Below, in pieces: positions 36,285 to 44,178 of a stretch of 64,000 nt of DNA. The notes beneath the pieces are model-generated. The model was not told the origin of the DNA and ran no database searches. It was given only the letters and a program-made list of their open reading frames with translations. The stretch is from positions 5,766,001 through 5,830,000 of the forward strand of contig NZ_CP107853.1 of assembly GCF_036013525.1 (NCBI RefSeq). Reading direction: 5' to 3'. Origin of the DNA: Nonomuraea sp. NBC_00507. Lineage in GTDB: Bacteria; Actinomycetota; Actinomycetes; Streptosporangiales; Streptosporangiaceae. Made by a program: the position numbers and the translations under genes. Position 1 is the stretch's first letter. Each line of letters begins with the position of its first letter.

Positions 36285-36439
36285 GTCGGCGGGGCCGGCT
36301 CGTCCAGCCCACTGGATACGCTGCGAACGAGGCGAGGCGGTTTCGACACGCGCCCACAGATTTTTTGCAAGATTTTTTGGTGGTCCGTAGTGCCGCTCGG
36401 GTGGGACGGCAAGAAGCGCCGCCAGGCGAGAACCTGGCG
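36285..36439 (+). repeat. Left direct repeat: copy of the trkA 3' flank
   Basis: About 155 bases nearly identical to 43346-43487. They share the ACTGGATACGCTGCGAACGA segment and the GCCGCTCGGGTGGGACGGC segment, with a 13-15 base AT-rich insertion around 36367-36382 and a few substitutions. It includes most of the trkA terminator but with the stem shortened (CGCCAGG / CCTGGCG). Confidence 0.9.
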
Positions 36440-36466
36440 CGGGGTCGAGACGGCCACGTCGACGCC
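36436..36466 (+). repeat. 31-bp fragment of the trkA coding sequence
   Basis: Identical to 43815-43845, which lies inside the trkA gene at 43519-44178. In this copy it directly follows the terminator region, so about 327 bases of trkA have been deleted. This is the relic of a second trkA 3' end. Confidence 0.85.
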
Positions 36467-36560
36467 ACCGGCGGAGAAGGGGCTCGGAGCTATTGCGGTC
36501 GGTGGCGTGAGCAGTTGAACAGGAACGTCGCAAGGAAATTGGGCCGGCTAGGAGGCTGAC

Positions 36561-36891
36561 GTGGGCATCCAGGACATCATCGAGGGCAAGAAGCAGTGGC
36601 GGGCGCACATGGCGCGGGTCAACGCGCTCCCGCCGGACTATCGGATCGTCTATAAGGAGATTCAGAGGTACTTCTTCAAGGTCGGGCCGGTCGGACTGAC
36701 TGACTGACGGGTCTCTGCTCTCAGGGATCGTCGATTTCTTCGAGGAGGGCGTCGCGGCCAACAGAGGAGTCCTGGAACTCATCGGCAACGACGTCGCTGC
36801 CTTCTGCGACGACCTGATCAAGGACTCGCGCATCAACGCGGACATCTATCAGGAGTCCACCAGCGGGGAACCCGGCATGGCCGGGAAGTAG
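36561..36891 (+). pseudogene. DUF1048 gene interrupted by a 4-bp repeat frameshift
   Basis: From GTG 36561 (AGGAGG 6 nt upstream) the frame encodes GIQDIIEGKKQWRAHMARVNALPPDYRIVYKEIQRYFFKVGPVGLTD and stops at 36707. In the -4 (or +2) register the rest of the protein continues (GSLLSGIVDFFEEGVAANRG, then ELIGNDVAAFCDDLIKDSR) to TAG 36891. Joined, the two parts make a normal DUF1048 protein of about 109 aa. The break is at (GACT)3GAC, 36694-36708, where one GACT unit too many shifts the frame. Either a decayed gene or a slippage switch. Confidence 0.85.
36694..36708 (+). repeat. Tetranucleotide repeat (GACT) at the DUF1048 frameshift
   Basis: 3.75 units of GACT. Removing one unit restores the DUF1048 frame exactly. 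Confidence 0.85.
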
Positions 36892-37323
36892 CACCCGTCG
36901 TCGACCCAAGGCACCGGCGGGCGCTGGGCTGTGCAGTAGGCGCCGTTCCGTTGGACGGACCCCGAGGGGGTGCTTGAACACCCTCCCGAGGCCGCGCCTG
37001 CCGGAGCAGAGCGGGGCGAACGGACCCCGATCCACGAAGACGTCGGGGAGGATCCTTTGGACGCCGAACGCCCCTTGGGAGGCGCGCCAGGCCGGCGGAT
37101 GTCGCGGCGGTGAGCAGGCCTGCCGCGGTGTCGTGTCGGCGGTCGTGTCAGCACGGCAACGGGATGACGAACTCGCTCACGGACAGCGATCAGGCCGCCC
37201 GCACCCACACGCTCAAGCTTCCGCTTTACACCTCAGCTATTCGGTATTGCTAAGTACTGGTAGTCAGTGTTACTTTGTACCGGTAGTCAGCAACACCAAG
37301 TAGCTGAAAGGGGGAGGCGTCCC
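36892..37323 (+). promoter_or_regulatory. 432-base gap with padR promoter region and paired repeats
   Basis: No gene is supported. A 7-bp hairpin at 36966-36985 (GGGGGTG/CACCCTC) could end the DUF1048 transcript. Near the right end, two copies of GTAC(T/C)GGTAGTCAG lie at 37254-37267 and 37277-37290, 23 nt apart (about two helical turns), in an AT-richer stretch. They are candidates for PadR autoregulation sites. Confidence 0.55.
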
Positions 37324-37653
37324 ATGGGCAAGCTCGTGACGGAGATGCTCAAAGGAACGCTGGAGGGCATCGTCCTCGCGATCCTGTCCGGCCGGCCCGC
37401 ATACGGCTACGAGATCACGGCGTGGCTGCGGGCTCAGGGCTTCTCCGACATCGCCGAAGGCACCATCTACGCGCTGCTGGTCAGGGTCGAGCAGCGCGGC
37501 CTGGTCGATGTGCAGAGGGTCCCGTCGGAGAAGGGGCCGCCGCGCAAGGTGTACTCCCTCAACGACCAGGGACGGGAGTACCTCGAAGAGTTCTGGCGGA
37601 CCTGGAGCTTCCTGGCCGACCGGCTCGAACAGCTCCGCAAGGGAGGCAAGTAG
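37324..37653 (+). CDS. PadR-family transcriptional regulator
   Basis: A 109-aa winged-helix repressor of the PadR family: EMLKGTLEGIVLAILSGRPAYGYEITAWL (helices 1-2), FSDIAEGTIYALLVRVEQRGLV (recognition helix), KGPPRKVYSLNDQGREYL (wing), and a C-terminal dimerisation helix. It is first in an operon with DUF1048 and an ABC exporter, a common arrangement in which PadR represses the exporter until a drug binds. ATG 37324 has GGGGGAGG 6-7 nt upstream. Direct repeats just upstream may be its binding sites. Confidence 0.92.
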   Translation: MGKLVTEMLKGTLEGIVLAILSGRPAYGYEITAWLRAQGFSDIAEGTIYALLVRVEQRGLVDVQRVPSEKGPPRKVYSLNDQGREYLEEFWRTWSFLADRLEQLRKGGK

Positions 37654-37655
37654 AC

Positions 37656-38069
37656 ATGACTACAGGATCAAACGAGCCGAAGAGCCGCTACCTGCAGTAC
37701 CTGGAGATCGTCACCGGATCGCTGGAGGAGAAGAAGCGCTACCGGCAGTACAAGGCACGCATCAAGCAGCTTCCCGAGAACTACCGCATCGCGGTCGAAG
37801 CGCTGGAGCGGTACCTGATGCACTTCGGCCCGGCCGACGGCGCCGGTGCGATGGCGATGTACGACGACCTTGCCGAGCTGTTCGAACAGGGGGCGGCGGA
37901 CGGCACCCCGATCCGCGACATCTTCGGGGAGGACCCGGTGGAGTTTGTCGAGGCGTTCGTGGCCAACTACCCCCTCGGCCAGTACAGAACCCGGGAGCGC
38001 AACCGCTTCACCACCGCCATCGAGCGCGCCGCCGGCGAGAACACCACGACAAAGAACAGGACAGACTGA
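37656..38069 (+). CDS. DUF1048 protein
   Basis: A 137-aa mostly helical protein of the DUF1048 family: EEKKRYRQYKARIKQLPENYRIAVEALERYLMHFGP, AMYDDLAELFEQGAADGTPIRDIFGEDPVEFVEAFVANYP. These proteins usually follow a PadR gene and are thought to act with it or with the downstream exporter; the mechanism is unknown. The start is 3 bases after the padR stop, and its TGA shares one base with the next ATG. A second, broken member of the family lies 0.8 kb upstream. Confidence 0.9.
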   Translation: MTTGSNEPKSRYLQYLEIVTGSLEEKKRYRQYKARIKQLPENYRIAVEALERYLMHFGPADGAGAMAMYDDLAELFEQGAADGTPIRDIFGEDPVEFVEAFVANYPLGQYRTRERNRFTTAIERAAGENTTTKNRTD

Positions 38070-38833
38070 TGACGACACAGCAAGCTGCGGCGATCCATGT
38101 GCAGGGCCTGGAGAAGTCGTACAAGGAGCTGCGCGTGCTGCGCGGCGTGGACTTCACCGTGGCGCGGGGCAGCATCTTCGCCCTGCTCGGCTCCAACGGG
38201 GCGGGCAAGACCACGGCCGTGAAGATCCTGTCCACGCTGCTCAAGGCCGACGCGGGCACGGCCCGCGTGAACGGCTTCAACGTCGCCACCCAGGCCGCGG
38301 ACGTACGCGAATCGATCAGCCTGACGGGGCAGTTCGCCGCCGTCGACGAGATCCTCACCGGGCGGGAGAACCTCGTGCTGGTCGCCCGGCTGCGGCACCT
38401 CAAGAACCCAGGCAAGATCGCCGATGAGCTGCTCGCGCGCTTCTCGCTCACCGACGCGGGCGGACGGAAGGTCGCGACGTACTCCGGCGGCATGCGCCGG
38501 CGCCTGGACATCGCGATGAGCCTCATCGGGAGCCCGCCGATCATCTTCCTCGACGAGCCGACCACCGGCCTGGACCCCCAGGCCCGCATCGAGGTCTGGC
38601 AGGCCGTAAAAGAACTCGCCGGCCGCGGCACAACGGTGCTGCTCACCACGCAGTACCTGGACGAGGCCGAACAACTCGCCGACCGGATCGCGATCCTCCA
38701 CGAGGGCCGGATCATCGTCAACGGCACCCTGGACGAGCTCAAGCAACTGCTCCCACCCGCCAAGGTTGAATACGTCGAAAAGCAGCCGACCCTCGAGGAC
38801 GTCTTCCTCACCCTCGTCGGCACGAAGGCATAA
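38069..38833 (+). CDS. ABC transporter ATP-binding protein (DrrA-like)
   Basis: A 254-aa ABC ATPase. Walker A GSNGAGKTT (41-49), Q loop LTGQFAAVDEILTGRENL, signature YSGGMRRR (about 141-148), Walker B IIFLDEPTTGLDP and H-loop LLTTQYLDEAEQLADR. The DrrA-like C-terminal segment ends QPTLEDVFLTLVG. Together with the next gene it makes a two-component drug or antibiotic exporter. It overlaps DUF1048 by one base (TGATG). The first 17 codons have a diverged duplicate at 43110. Confidence 0.93.
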   Translation: MTTQQAAAIHVQGLEKSYKELRVLRGVDFTVARGSIFALLGSNGAGKTTAVKILSTLLKADAGTARVNGFNVATQAADVRESISLTGQFAAVDEILTGRENLVLVARLRHLKNPGKIADELLARFSLTDAGGRKVATYSGGMRRRLDIAMSLIGSPPIIFLDEPTTGLDPQARIEVWQAVKELAGRGTTVLLTTQYLDEAEQLADRIAILHEGRIIVNGTLDELKQLLPPAKVEYVEKQPTLEDVFLTLVGTKA

Positions 38834-38839
38834 GGAACA

Positions 38840-39604
38840 ATGATGAGCAAGCATTTCTTCGGCGACACCGCCGTCCTGCTGGGACGCTCCCTGCGCCACA
38901 TCACGCGCAGCCCGGACACCATCATCACCACTGCGATCATGCCGATCGCCATGATGCTGATGTTCGTCTACGTGTTCGGCGGCGCGATCAGAACAGGGTC
39001 GGATTCGTATGTGAACTACATGCTGCCCGGCATCCTGCTCATCACGGTGGCCTCGGGCATCGCCTACACCGCGTTCCGGCTGTTCATGGATATGAAGGGC
39101 GGCATCTTCGAGCGCTTCCAATCGATGCCGATCGCGCGGTCGTCGGTGCTGTGGGCGCACGTGCTGACCTCGCTGGTCGCCAATGTGATCTCGCTCGTGG
39201 TCGTGACGCTCGTGGCCCTGCTCATGGGCTTCCGCTCCTCGGCGGGAGTGCCGGCGTGGCTGTCGGTGGCGGGCATCCTGATCCTGTTCACCCTGGCGTT
39301 GACCTGGATCGCCGTCATCCCCGGCCTGTCCGCCAAGACGATGGAAGGCGCGAGCGCGTTCTCCTACCCGCTCATCTTCCTGCCCTTCCTCAGCTCGGCC
39401 TTCGTGCCCACCGACACCATGCCCGGCCCGCTGCGCGTCTTCGCCGAGAACCAGCCGGTGACCTCCATCGTCAACGCCATCCGCGCCCTGTTCACCGATC
39501 AGCCGGTCGGCACCGACATCTGGATCGCCCTGGCCTGGTGCGTCGGCATCCTCATCGTCGCCTACGCCTTCGCCATGAACACCTACCGCCGCAAGATCTC
39601 CTAG
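38840..39604 (+). CDS. ABC-2 type permease (DrrB-like)
   Basis: A 254-aa membrane subunit of the exporter with six helices: IITTAIMPIAMMLMFVYVFGG, YMLPGILLITVASGIAYTAF, LTSLVANVISLVVVTLVALLMGF, VAGILILFTLALTWIAVIPG, PLIFLPFLSSAFVPTDTMP and IALAWCVGILIVAYAFAM. The N-terminal tail ending LGRSLRHITRSPDTI is typical of DrrB. It starts 6 bases after the ATPase stop. The substrate is unknown. Confidence 0.92.
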   Translation: MMSKHFFGDTAVLLGRSLRHITRSPDTIITTAIMPIAMMLMFVYVFGGAIRTGSDSYVNYMLPGILLITVASGIAYTAFRLFMDMKGGIFERFQSMPIARSSVLWAHVLTSLVANVISLVVVTLVALLMGFRSSAGVPAWLSVAGILILFTLALTWIAVIPGLSAKTMEGASAFSYPLIFLPFLSSAFVPTDTMPGPLRVFAENQPVTSIVNAIRALFTDQPVGTDIWIALAWCVGILIVAYAFAMNTYRRKIS

Positions 39605-39773
39605 GGCGTATCGATCGGGCATGTCTTGATCGCGATGAGCGTGGCGGACAGGCAGATCGCGGCGCGGTTGCCCTGAACAGAACAGCACTCCCTCGGCTCG
39701 TCTCGCGCCGCCGGGCGGAGGCGTCCCCTTCGAGCTCCACACAACACCTCCTGTCGCGAGACAAGGAAAGACC
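39605..39773 (+). promoter_or_regulatory. Gap upstream of the P450 gene
   Basis: No gene. Read on the minus strand, 39602-39676 gives NRAAICLSATLIAIKTCPIDTP and a stop, which has the look of a transposase C-terminus but is too short to identify. AAGGAAAG ends 3-4 nt before the P450 start. Confidence 0.35.
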
Positions 39774-40982
39774 ATGACTGAATCCCTCCACACCGTCACG
39801 ACGATGCCGACCGAGCGTCAGCCCGGCTGCCCCTTCGACCCGCCAAAGGACCTCATCGAGGCCCGCGAGCACGGCCCGATCAGCCGCTTCCCCTTCCCCG
39901 ACGGACACCAGGGCTGGCTGATCACCGGCTACGACCTGGTCCGGGCGGTCCTGGCCGACCCCCGGTTCAGCTCGCGCAAGGAACTCATGCGCCACCACCC
40001 GCTGATCGACTACGGCGACATCGAGGTCCCTCCGGCCCCGCCCGGCGAGTTCCTGCTCATGGACGAGCCTCAGCACAGCCGCTACCGGAAACCGCTGGTG
40101 GGCAAGTTCACCGTCCGGCGGATGCGGCTGCTCACCGAGCGCGTCGAGCAGATCACCGCCGAGCACCTGGACGCCATGGAGAAGGCCGGGCCGCCGGTGG
40201 ACCTGGTGACCGCGTTCGCCAAGCCCATCCCCGCCATCATCATCTGTGAGCTGCTGGGGGTGCCGTACGAGGACCGGGGCCGCTTCCAGGAGAACATCGA
40301 CAAGTTCCTCGGCGGAGAGGTCAGCGACGAGGAGCTGATGGCGGCCTACACCGCGACGCAGCAGTACCTCGCCGAGCTGGTGGTGGCCAAGCGTGCCAAC
40401 CCCACCGACGACGTGCTCAGCGACCTGCTCGACAGCGACCTGACCGACGAGGAGCTGCAGGGGATGGCCCTGATCCTGCTGTCGGCCGGGTTCGACACCA
40501 CCGCGAACATGCTGGCGCTGGGCACCTTCGCGCTGCTGCAGAACCCGGACCAGCTTGCCGCGTTGCGCGCCGAGCCTGCGCTCACCGACCAGGCCGTGGA
40601 AGAGCTGCTGCGGTATCTGAGCGTCGCCAAGCAGTTCCACAGGGTGGCGCTGGAGGACATCGAACTGGGCGGCCACACCATCACGGCCGGCACGACGGTC
40701 ATCCTGTCCCTCAACACCGCCAACCGCGACCCCGAACGCTTCCCCAACCCCCACGTACTCGACCTCAACCGGCAGGACGGCGGCCACCTGGCCTTCAGCC
40801 ACGGCATCCACCAGTGCCTGGGCCAGCAGCTCGCCCGCGTCGAAATGCGCGTCGCGCTCCCCGCGCTGATCGACCGCTTCCCCACGCTGCGGCTGGCCGT
40901 ACCAGCAGGCGAGGTCGCCCTGCGCCCGGAGACCGCCGACATCTACGGAGTCAAGAGCCTCCCGGTCACCTGGGACGCGTAA
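39774..40982 (+). CDS. Cytochrome P450
   Basis: A 402-aa soluble bacterial P450 (CYP105-like appearance). The I helix has LLSAGFDTTANM with the oxygen-activating Ala/Gly-x-x-Thr. The K helix ExxR is EELLR, and the haem loop is FSHGIHQCLGQQLAR with Cys348 as the axial ligand. It needs a ferredoxin and reductase, neither of which is nearby. It follows the ABC exporter genes and precedes a serine hydrolase, and no biosynthetic genes surround it, so a detoxification or tailoring role cannot be chosen from context. Confidence 0.94.
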   Translation: MTESLHTVTTMPTERQPGCPFDPPKDLIEAREHGPISRFPFPDGHQGWLITGYDLVRAVLADPRFSSRKELMRHHPLIDYGDIEVPPAPPGEFLLMDEPQHSRYRKPLVGKFTVRRMRLLTERVEQITAEHLDAMEKAGPPVDLVTAFAKPIPAIIICELLGVPYEDRGRFQENIDKFLGGEVSDEELMAAYTATQQYLAELVVAKRANPTDDVLSDLLDSDLTDEELQGMALILLSAGFDTTANMLALGTFALLQNPDQLAALRAEPALTDQAVEELLRYLSVAKQFHRVALEDIELGGHTITAGTTVILSLNTANRDPERFPNPHVLDLNRQDGGHLAFSHGIHQCLGQQLARVEMRVALPALIDRFPTLRLAVPAGEVALRPETADIYGVKSLPVTWDA

Positions 40983-41330
40983 CCACGAACCGATGACAGG
41001 CGAGGGCGCGTACGGGCCCGCCCGCCACCGCTGTGACTGCTCGCCTGCGGCGATCGCGTCCGCGACTCCTTTGCGCCCATATGCCGGTGACCCCTGACGA
41101 GGGCGGCTCGCGTTCCACGACAAGACCACCTAGTGCGAGCCGGAGCGACACGACGGCACGGAACCGACGGCCGGCCATGTCCGCCTTCGACGAAACCTGC
41201 TCGTGCTCCTCGCACAACAGTCTTGCCACACCGATCCAGCAGCACGGGCCGTCCCAGTCGATCCGGGCGTACGCCGTCGCCAGAAGTCTCAAATCCCTGC
41301 TTTCAGATCCCTAGAAAGGAATACAGCACG
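40983..41330. other. 348-base gap between P450 and serine hydrolase
   Basis: Frames are open on both strands. The leftward TTG-started frame 41292-40966 (RIDWDGPCCWIGVARLLCEEHE) has acceptable codon use in its first 60 codons, but no family signature or neighbours confirm it. The right end holds the ribosome-binding site (GAAAGGAA) of the next gene. Nothing else is seen. Confidence 0.4.
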
Positions 41331-42692
41331 GTGGACACGACAAGCGGGACACCCGAACAGGGACACGTCGGACGCCGGACCGTATTAAGGGGCGTGCTGG
41401 GCGCCGGCGCGCTCGCCGGCGCCCACGCTGCCCTGACCGGCCGTGCCAACGCCTCCGTGAGCGGTGGTGGTGACGGTGTCGAGCACGGTGTCGAGCACGG
41501 CTGGGGAAAGGTCGCCGACGTGTTCCGCGCGAACTTCAGGAACCCTGGCGAGGTCGGCGCGGCGTGCAGCGTCTACGTGGGCGGCCGCCCCGTCGTCAAC
41601 CTGTGGGGCGGCCTGGCCGATCGCGAAGCGAAGCGACCGTGGCGCAGGAACACCATCGTCCAGGTCGCATCGACGACGAAAGGCGCCACCGCGATCTGTG
41701 CCCACATGCTGGTCCAGCGCGGTGAATTGGATCTGGACGCCCCGGTGGCCCAATACTGGCCGGAGTTCGCCGCGGCCGGCAAGGAGCAGATCCCGGTGCG
41801 CTGGCTGCTGTCGCACCAGGCCGGTCTGCCGATCGTCGACGGGCCGCTGACGTTCGAGCAGGCGTGCGCATGGCACCCGGTCATCCGCGCGCTCGAGGCG
41901 CAAAAGCCGCTGTGGCAGCCGGGCACCGAGCACGTCTACCACAGCGTCACGTTCGGGTTTCTGGTCGGGGAAGTCGTGCGCCGGATCACCGGCAAGTCAC
42001 TCGGCACCTTCTTCGCCGAAGAGGTGGCCGCCCCTCTCGGGCTGAGCGCCTGGATCGGGCTGCCCGAGAAAGAGGAGACACGGGTGGCCCGGATCCACTA
42101 TGCCGCTCCGTTCAGCCTGGAGGAGCTGAAGGCCGGGCTGATCGCGATTACCGGGCTCGATGCGGATACGGTCACCGCATGGGTGAACGCCGTGTGGGCT
42201 CCGGGCTCGGTTCAAGCCCGCGCCGGCGAGCTCGGCGGCGCCTTGGACAACACCTCCGACTATCCCTCGACGCGTGCCTGGCGCGCGGCTGAGTTCCCGG
42301 CCGCAAACATGCTCGCGGACGCGCGATCGGTGGCGCGGATGTATGCCGCCACGGTCAGCGACGTGGACGGGGTGCGGCTGCTCGATGCGCCAACAGTCGA
42401 GAAGATGACGGTTGTCCAGACCGACAAGACGCCGATGCACGGGCTGCCGCCGGGGCTGAACATCCCGGCTGACCGCTCCTTCTACATGTCGCTGGGGTTC
42501 TGGCGAGCCTGCCCGCCGATGCCGTTGGTGGGGCCGGGGTCGTTCGGCCACCCGGGCTCGGGCGGATCGGGGGGCTTCGCCGACCCCGATGCCGGTGTCG
42601 GCTTCGGCTACGTCACGAACCTGTGGAACTTCCGGCCCGACGACCCGCGCGCGGCGAACCTGGTCAAGGCCGTCCGGGCCTGCCTCGGATGA
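41331..42692 (+). CDS. Tat-exported serine hydrolase (class C beta-lactamase/esterase family)
   Basis: A 453-aa serine hydrolase of the beta-lactamase/EstB family. A twin-arginine signal (GRRTVLRGVLGAGALAGAHAALTG, described in two parts) suggests export of the folded enzyme. The catalytic SxxK is S114-T-T-K117 in VASTTKGAT. The second motif is Y203-H-S205 in VYHSVTFGFL, and the third region is FGHPGSGGSGG. Members include esterases and D-aminopeptidases, so true beta-lactam hydrolysis is unproven. The mature N-terminus has a small in-frame repeat, DGVEHGVEHGW. GTG 41331 has a GAAAGGAA ribosome-binding site. Confidence 0.9.
   Translation: MDTTSGTPEQGHVGRRTVLRGVLGAGALAGAHAALTGRANASVSGGGDGVEHGVEHGWGKVADVFRANFRNPGEVGAACSVYVGGRPVVNLWGGLADREAKRPWRRNTIVQVASTTKGATAICAHMLVQRGELDLDAPVAQYWPEFAAAGKEQIPVRWLLSHQAGLPIVDGPLTFEQACAWHPVIRALEAQKPLWQPGTEHVYHSVTFGFLVGEVVRRITGKSLGTFFAEEVAAPLGLSAWIGLPEKEETRVARIHYAAPFSLEELKAGLIAITGLDADTVTAWVNAVWAPGSVQARAGELGGALDNTSDYPSTRAWRAAEFPAANMLADARSVARMYAATVSDVDGVRLLDAPTVEKMTVVQTDKTPMHGLPPGLNIPADRSFYMSLGFWRACPPMPLVGPGSFGHPGSGGSGGFADPDAGVGFGYVTNLWNFRPDDPRAANLVKAVRACLG
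41475..41498 (+). repeat. 12-bp tandem duplication in the serine hydrolase
   Basis: Two perfect copies of GGTGTCGAGCAC, in frame, adding four residues. Confidence 0.85.
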
Positions 42693-42750
42693 TGACAGTC
42701 CTCGCGTGAGGAAAACTCCAGAAGGCGTGGGCAGAGCTGGAGAGGTCCTG

Positions 42751-42990
42751 ATGATCCCGCGCCTGGTGACGGTACGCGATCGCCATCGGAACGGCCGCTG
42801 GCTGCGGCTGAAGGTCCTTGTCGTGCCGGCGCCGCTACTGCTGCTCGCCATGCCGACCGGATTGGTCGCATGCCCCGCCAGCCGGGTGAGCCCTGGAGGC
42901 GCGCTGTGTGGGGCACTGGGCAATTGCTGTGGGCGCTCCCCGGCCCGGGGTCGAGATCGAGTAGGGCCGAACGGCCGTGCCGGAAAGCGT
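42751..42990 (+). pseudogene. Decayed small membrane-protein gene
   Basis: From ATG 42751 the frame gives a basic N-terminus and one membrane helix (VLVVPAPLLLLAMPTGLVACPAS), then loses sense. The expected continuation is in other frames (AVWGTGQLLWALPGPG, then VEIE before a stop at 42962-42964). The composite resembles small actinobacterial membrane proteins often found with DUF1707/SHOCT-like genes, judged from memory. At least two frameshifts are needed. Confidence 0.5.
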
Positions 42991-43109
42991 CAGCGCAGCA
43001 CATCGAGGAGCACATCGAGCAGCTTGGCGCGGCCGTCGTCGACGTGTCCGACAAAAGGTGCGGGTGTTCTGCGAGTGACACCGCCCGGGCTCTACGAAGA
43101 GAGACCACG

Positions 43110-43269
43110 ATGACGACACAGGAGGTCCACGTGCAGGGTGTTGAGAAGTCCTGCTCACCCGCGCTGCGCGCGTCCGACGAGGACCGTGACCGGGTCACCG
43201 AAGTGCTGCGCACCGCCGTCGCCGACGGCCGGCTCGACCCGGTCGAGTTCGACGAGCGGCTGGACGCCA
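43110..43269 (+). pseudogene. Chimeric fragment: ABC-ATPase N-terminus joined to a DUF1707 domain
   Basis: Starts ATGACGACACAG, as does the ABC ATPase at 38069, and encodes EVHVQGVEKS (compare IHVQGLEKS there). After about 17 codons it switches to ALRASDEDRDRVTEVLRTAVADGRLDPVEFDERLDA, a nearly complete DUF1707 domain. The sequence then breaks at about 43269 into unrelated DNA and the right-hand trkA-flank repeat. No terminator or stop suited to either parent follows. Confidence 0.75.
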
Positions 43270-43345
43270 GCACGGTCAGGCCGTCGGGGATGTGGTCGAG
43301 CTCGTCACGGGCCTTGGCCAGATCGTTGGTTCTGATGGCATGCGT

Positions 43346-43487
43346 GTCGGCGGGGCCGGCTCGTCCGGCCCACTGGATACGCTGCGAACGAGGCGAGGCG
43401 GTTTTCGACACGCGCCCACAGATTTTTGGTGTCCGTAGTGCCGCTCGGGTGGGACGGCAGGAAGCGCCGCCAGGCGAGAACCTGGCG
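43346..43487 (+). repeat. Right direct repeat: native trkA 3' flank
   Basis: Partner of the copy at 36285-36439. Here it is in its apparent native place, running into the intact trkA terminator. The two copies enclose about 7 kb. Confidence 0.9.
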
Positions 43488-43492
43488 GCGCT
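43463..43492. terminator. Intrinsic terminator of the trkA pair
   Basis: A perfect 12-bp stem AGCGCCGCCAGG / CCTGGCGGCGCT with a 6-nt loop, located 27 bases past the trkA stop. Confidence 0.85.
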
Positions 43493-43518
43493 CGGCAGAC
43501 CCCGGCGGGCGTCCTGCC

Positions 43519-44178
43519 TTAGTGCAGGGACAGCAGGTGGGCGAGCTCCTGCTCCACTTCCTGGCTGGCGACGAACAGCAGCTCGTCCCCCGCCTCCAGC
43601 GGATCGTCCGCGGTCGGCACCAGGACCCGGCCCTCGCGCAGGATCGCCACCAGCGCCGCGTCCACCGGCCACGGCACCGAGCCGGCTCGCTGGCCGACCA
43701 CCGGCGCGTCCTCGGCCAGCGTCAGCTCCACCAGGTTGGCCTGGCCCTGGCGGAAGGTCATCAGGCGGACCAGGTCGCCGACGCTCACCGCCTCCTCCAC
43801 CAGCGCGCTCAGCAGGCGCGGGGTCGAGACGGCCACGTCGACGCCCCACGACTCGTTGAACAGCCACTCGTTGTTGGGGTGGTTGATCCTGGCCACCACG
43901 CGGGGCACGCCGTATTCGGTCTTGGCCAGCAGCGACACGACCAGGTTGACCTTGTCGTCGCCGGAGGAGGCGACGACGACGTGGCAGTTGTTGAGACCGG
44001 CCTCGTCCAGCGACGCGATCTCGCAGGCGTCGGCGAGCAGCCATTCGGCGCGTGGCACGCTGTCGATCTTGATGGCGGCGGGGTCGACGTCGATGAGCAG
44101 GACCTCGTGGCCGTTCTCCAGGAGCTCGGCCGCGATGGAACGGCCGACGGCCCCCGCTCCGGCGATGGCGACGCGCAT
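43519..44178 (-). CDS. trkA: TrkA-type potassium-uptake regulator, second of pair
   Basis: A 219-aa cytoplasmic K+-transport regulator. The N-terminal RCK_N Rossmann domain (1-130) has AIAGAGAVGRSIAAELLENGHEVLLIDVD, with GxGxxG and the ribose-binding Asp. The C-terminal TrkA_C domain (about 140-219) follows. ATG 44178 shares one base with the stop of the upstream trkA, giving tight coupling. In mycobacteria the pair is called CeoB/CeoC. With the divergent APC permease it forms a probable potassium-transport module. Thirty-one bases of its coding sequence are duplicated at 36436. Confidence 0.9.
   Translation of the reverse strand: MRVAIAGAGAVGRSIAAELLENGHEVLLIDVDPAAIKIDSVPRAEWLLADACEIASLDEAGLNNCHVVVASSGDDKVNLVVSLLAKTEYGVPRVVARINHPNNEWLFNESWGVDVAVSTPRLLSALVEEAVSVGDLVRLMTFRQGQANLVELTLAEDAPVVGQRAGSVPWPVDAALVAILREGRVLVPTADDPLEAGDELLFVASQEVEQELAHLLSLH

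Noticed and set aside
36849..37208. Leftward 119-codon frame upstream of padR
   Set aside because: No motif, Arg/Pro-rich. It overlaps the end of the broken DUF1048 gene.
39602..39676. Possible transposase C-terminal fragment on the minus strand
   Set aside because: Only about 22 residues, with no inverted repeat or target duplication nearby. Not enough to call an insertion sequence.
37967..39799. A leftward open frame of 610 codons opposite the ABC exporter
   Set aside because: Antisense to three clearly coding genes with ribosome-binding sites and coupled overlaps.
40966..41292. Possible leftward gene between the P450 and serine hydrolase
   Set aside because: TTG start, no recognisable family, Arg-rich second half, and it overlaps the P450 end. 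Left as an unassigned gap.
37324..42692. Secondary-metabolite cluster around the P450
   Set aside because: No synthase, carrier, cyclase or other biosynthetic enzyme is in the island.
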